From positions 1-8,203 of the forward strand of contig JAEUIK010000523.1 in the NCBI GenBank assembly GCA_016793185.1: a stretch of DNA of 8,203 bases, in the 5' to 3' direction. Shown one piece after another: positions 6,164-8,203 of this stretch. The position numbers and the translations under genes were made by a program. Source of the stretch: Planctomycetaceae bacterium. GTDB taxonomy: Bacteria; Planctomycetota; Planctomycetia; Pirellulales; JAEUIK01. Position 1 is the stretch's first letter; every line of letters begins with the position of its first letter. The notes beneath the pieces are model-generated. The model was not told the origin of the DNA. It saw only the letters and a program-made list of their open reading frames with translations, and ran no database searches.

Positions 6164-7519
6164 ATGAGACGACGCCCGCTGAAAGTCTTGTATCCCAAGT
6201 GGCGTGCCCGCGGCTGGCTGTTGCTGGCGACTGTTGCGGCGCTGGGTGCTTCCGGTTGCAGCCACGAATCGGAACCCGAAAAGGCCGCGCGGGACGATCA
6301 GCCCATTCCGGTCACGGTAGCAGCCATCGAGCGCCGCTCGGTTGAACAGACGATCGACATAGTCGGCACGCTCCGCGGGTGGGAAGAGGTCACGGTCGGC
6401 GCGAAGCGCTCGGGTCGGATTGCCCGAGTCCTGCACGACATCGGGGACCGCCTGCCGCCGGGAGATCCGCTGGTCGAGTTGGAGACCGTCGACAGCGGCC
6501 TCGCCCTGGCGCAGGCCGAGAAGCGCCTGGTGGCCGACCTCAGCATGCTGGGTCTCACAGAACTTCCGGCGGAAGACTTTGACGTCGCCGCCGTGCCGTC
6601 GGTCATGAGCGCCAAGGTGACGGTGGAGCGCGCCACGCAAAACCTCGATCGGGAGCAACAACTTACCGCGCGCAACGCGACGACGCAGCAGCGGCTGCAG
6701 GACGCCGAGTACGATCTCAAGCGGGCGCAGGCCGACTACGAACATGCCAAGCTCGGCGCCCGCTCGACGTTGGCCAATGCCTTTGCCAGCAAGGTCGCCC
6801 TCGATCAGGCGCGGCAGGCGCAGATCGACATGATCGTGCGCGCCCCGGTACCTTCGCTCAAGCCCGCCCAACTGGCGCGACCAGCCGAGTACGCCGTCTC
6901 GAAGCGCTCGATTGCCGAAGGGCAGATGGTGCGCGAAGGTGACCCCGTCTTTCAGCTCATTATCGATAACCCGCTGCGGCTGGTGGCCAGCGTTCCCGAG
7001 CGTTTCATTCCTGAGATCGCCCCCGGGCAGCAAGTGACGCTCGAGGTCGCTTCGTACCCGGGCCGCACCTTCACGGGGAGCGTCGATCGAATCAATCCCG
7101 CAGTGGACCCCGCCAGCCGGACGTTCCAGGTCGAAATCGGCATCCCAAACGACGAGCACCTGCTCCGTCCAGGCAGCTTTGTCGAAGGCAAAGTGCTGAC
7201 CGCTTACCAACGCGAGGCCAACATCGTGCCGATCGAATCGGTCGTGCGCTATGCCGGCGTCACCAAGGTCTTCGTCGTCGACGGCGATCACGCGCGCGAA
7301 ATCGCCGTCAAGATCGGCGATCAAGGCAAGGGCTGGATGCAGGTGGAGGGAGACATCCCGGCGGACGCTCAGATCATTACGTCGGGGCAAACCCAGCTCG
7401 CCGACGGAACCAAGATTACGATTCGCCAGGTCGACGAAGCGCAGCCCGCCGGCCCCGCGACCCCCGAGCCCGCGACTTCGCCGGCTGCCGAGCCTGCCGC
7501 GCCAGCCGCAGCGGGCTGA
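6164..7519 (+). CDS. RND efflux periplasmic adaptor (HlyD/MFP family), probable lipoprotein
   Basis: A 451-residue membrane fusion protein that links an inner-membrane RND pump to an outer-membrane channel. The ATG at 6164 is chosen because it is followed directly by a basic N-terminus, a hydrophobic stretch (18-30) and GASGCS with C32 as a likely lipid-bearing cysteine. The frame is open much further upstream but would overlap tetR with no signal. The lipobox is imperfect (Ala, not Leu, at -3). Two lipoyl half-motifs flank the hairpin: VGAKRSGRIARVLHDIGDRL at 78-97 and SKRSIAEGQMVREGDPVF at 246-263. Residues 111-222 form the alpha-helical coiled-coil hairpin. The beta-barrel (about 268-343) includes VDRINPAVDPASRTFQVEI, typical of RND adaptors, and a membrane-proximal domain follows to about 422. 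The tail (425-451) is Pro/Ala-rich. About 13 residues appear inserted after RAP at 226-228. It is translated after tetR and before the pump. Confidence 0.93.
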   Translation: MRRRPLKVLYPKWRARGWLLLATVAALGASGCSHESEPEKAARDDQPIPVTVAAIERRSVEQTIDIVGTLRGWEEVTVGAKRSGRIARVLHDIGDRLPPGDPLVELETVDSGLALAQAEKRLVADLSMLGLTELPAEDFDVAAVPSVMSAKVTVERATQNLDREQQLTARNATTQQRLQDAEYDLKRAQADYEHAKLGARSTLANAFASKVALDQARQAQIDMIVRAPVPSLKPAQLARPAEYAVSKRSIAEGQMVREGDPVFQLIIDNPLRLVASVPERFIPEIAPGQQVTLEVASYPGRTFTGSVDRINPAVDPASRTFQVEIGIPNDEHLLRPGSFVEGKVLTAYQREANIVPIESVVRYAGVTKVFVVDGDHAREIAVKIGDQGKGWMQVEGDIPADAQIITSGQTQLADGTKITIRQVDEAQPAGPATPEPATSPAAEPAAPAAAG

Positions 7520-7552
7520 TCCACGTAACCATTCCAGTCACTGCCGTACAAG

Positions 7553-7561
7553 CTCCTCCTT
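7553..7561 (+). promoter_or_regulatory. Anti-Shine-Dalgarno-like tract directly before the pump start
   Basis: CTCCTCCTT ends immediately before the ATG of the RND pump gene. It contains CCTCCTT, the pyrimidine-rich sequence found at the 3' end of 16S rRNA, so it is the complement of a ribosome binding site rather than one. The 42-bp gap after the adaptor stop has no purine-rich Shine-Dalgarno element. Initiation must therefore rely on another route, such as reinitiation after the adaptor or an unstructured leader. Whether the tract itself has a function is unknown. Confidence 0.4.
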
Positions 7562-8203
7562 ATGAATCTCTCGGAAATCTGCATTCGTCGCCCCGTGTTC
7601 ACCTGGGTGCTGGTGGCGGCCCCCGTCGTGCTGGGGGTGATGTCGTATAACCGTCTGGGGGTCGACCTTTTTCCGAACGTCGACTTTCCGGTCTGCGCCG
7701 TCACGACGGTGCTGCCCGGCGCCAGCGTCGAAGAGATGGAAACCTCGGTCACCAAGCCGATCGAGGACATCATCAACACGGTCTCGGGCATCGAGGCCCT
7801 CCGTTCGACGACCTCCGAGGGAGTGTCGATCGTCACTGTGCAATTCCTGCTCTCCAAGAACGGCGACGTCGGGACGCAAGAGGTGCGCGACAAGGTCAAT
7901 TCGATCCTGGCTAATCTGCCGGAAGGAACCGAACATCCGATCGTCGATCGTTTCGAGACGGATGCGGCGCCGGTCATGACGATTGCCGTGTCGGGCCGCC
8001 GCGACTTCCGCGAAGTGACCGAGATCGCCCGCAAGCGCATCAAGGAGCAGCTCGAGACGGTCCCGGGCGTGGGCGCCGTCCACCTGGTGGGGGGCCGCAC
8101 GCGCGCCATCAACGTCGTACTCGATACCGATCAATTGGCCAGCTATGGCCTCTCGGTCGAAGATGTCCGCGTGGCCCTGCAGCGGCAGAATCTCGAAGTC
8201 CCC
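7562..8203 (+). CDS. RND efflux pump permease, AcrB/HAE1-type, 5' part only
   Basis: The first 214 codons of an inner-membrane proton-driven exporter; the frame is open to the window edge, so about 800 of the usual 1,000-1,050 residues are missing. The N-terminus MNLSEICIRRPVFTWVLVAA is the standard RND opening, with transmembrane helix 1 at about 12-30. GVDLFPNVDFPVCAVTT at 33-49 and the following PGASVEEMETSVTKPIED are highly conserved at the start of the porter domain. VRDKVNSILANLPEG and GVGAVHLVGG further on also match the family. These features point to the HAE1 (drug/organic compound) branch rather than the heavy-metal branch, though the charged helix 4 residues that would help are outside the window. 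It follows the adaptor by 42 bp and should be co-transcribed with it under TetR control. The substrate cannot be read from this portion. Confidence 0.95.
   Translation, partial: MNLSEICIRRPVFTWVLVAAPVVLGVMSYNRLGVDLFPNVDFPVCAVTTVLPGASVEEMETSVTKPIEDIINTVSGIEALRSTTSEGVSIVTVQFLLSKNGDVGTQEVRDKVNSILANLPEGTEHPIVDRFETDAAPVMTIAVSGRRDFREVTEIARKRIKEQLETVPGVGAVHLVGGRTRAINVVLDTDQLASYGLSVEDVRVALQRQNLEVP

Noticed and set aside
3925..6297. A 22-bp near-identical sequence (21 of 22) at about 3924-3945 and 6276-6297
   Set aside because: Both copies are inside coding frames in the same phase, encoding E-x-A-A-R-D. They are GC-rich and not flanked by further similarity, so this looks like chance codon usage rather than a repeat element.
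5999..7390. Minus-strand open frame of 463 codons opposite tetR and the adaptor
   Set aside because: The plus strand carries conserved TetR and adaptor domains over the same bases. The antisense product has no family resemblance.
7552..7561. A strong AAGGAGGAG Shine-Dalgarno-like sequence on the minus strand
   Set aside because: It has no plausible minus-strand gene behind it: the frames to its left lie antisense to the adaptor. It is the complement of the pyrimidine tract before the pump start.

Overview
The window is a GC-rich chromosomal segment, most likely from a planctomycete (Pirellulales-like lineage) or a close relative. This is inferred from the lack of clear Shine-Dalgarno sequences before most starts, a secreted beta-rich protein of the kind seen in planctomycetes, a planctomycete-style RND adaptor and a serine hydrolase/VanX-type fusion. 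No rRNA, tRNA, CRISPR array, insertion sequence or phage gene was seen, and the taxonomic call rests on gene character alone.

Layout, left to right. (1) A GNAT acetyltransferase resembling puromycin N-acetyltransferase (5-625, +). (2) Convergent to it, a large exported two-domain protein (662-3085, -): an N-terminal class C beta-lactamase/DD-peptidase-type serine hydrolase joined to a C-terminal M15/VanX-type D-Ala-D-Ala dipeptidase. (3) Divergent from that, a transglutaminase-like cysteine protein (3242-3958, +). (4) Convergent to it, a secreted beta-rich protein of unknown family with a clear signal peptide (3972-5183, -). (5) A 309-bp divergent intergenic region holding a promoter with a TetR-type operator between its -35 and -10 boxes. 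(6) A three-gene rightward efflux operon: TetR repressor (5493-6155), RND periplasmic adaptor (6164-7519) and the first 214 codons of an AcrB-type RND pump (7562-8203, cut by the window edge).

The efflux operon is the clearest functional unit. The repressor is encoded first and probably shuts off its own promoter through the near-perfect palindrome at 5443-5460. A ligand would release it and induce the adaptor and pump together. No outer-membrane channel gene is visible and it may lie downstream or elsewhere. The left half is not one operon, because the genes alternate in strand.

No wholly new multi-gene system is evident. The best items for a second look are the serine hydrolase-VanX fusion, the operator embedded in the promoter spacer, an anti-Shine-Dalgarno-like tract directly before the pump start codon, and a transglutaminase-like protein without the usual Asp of the catalytic triad.
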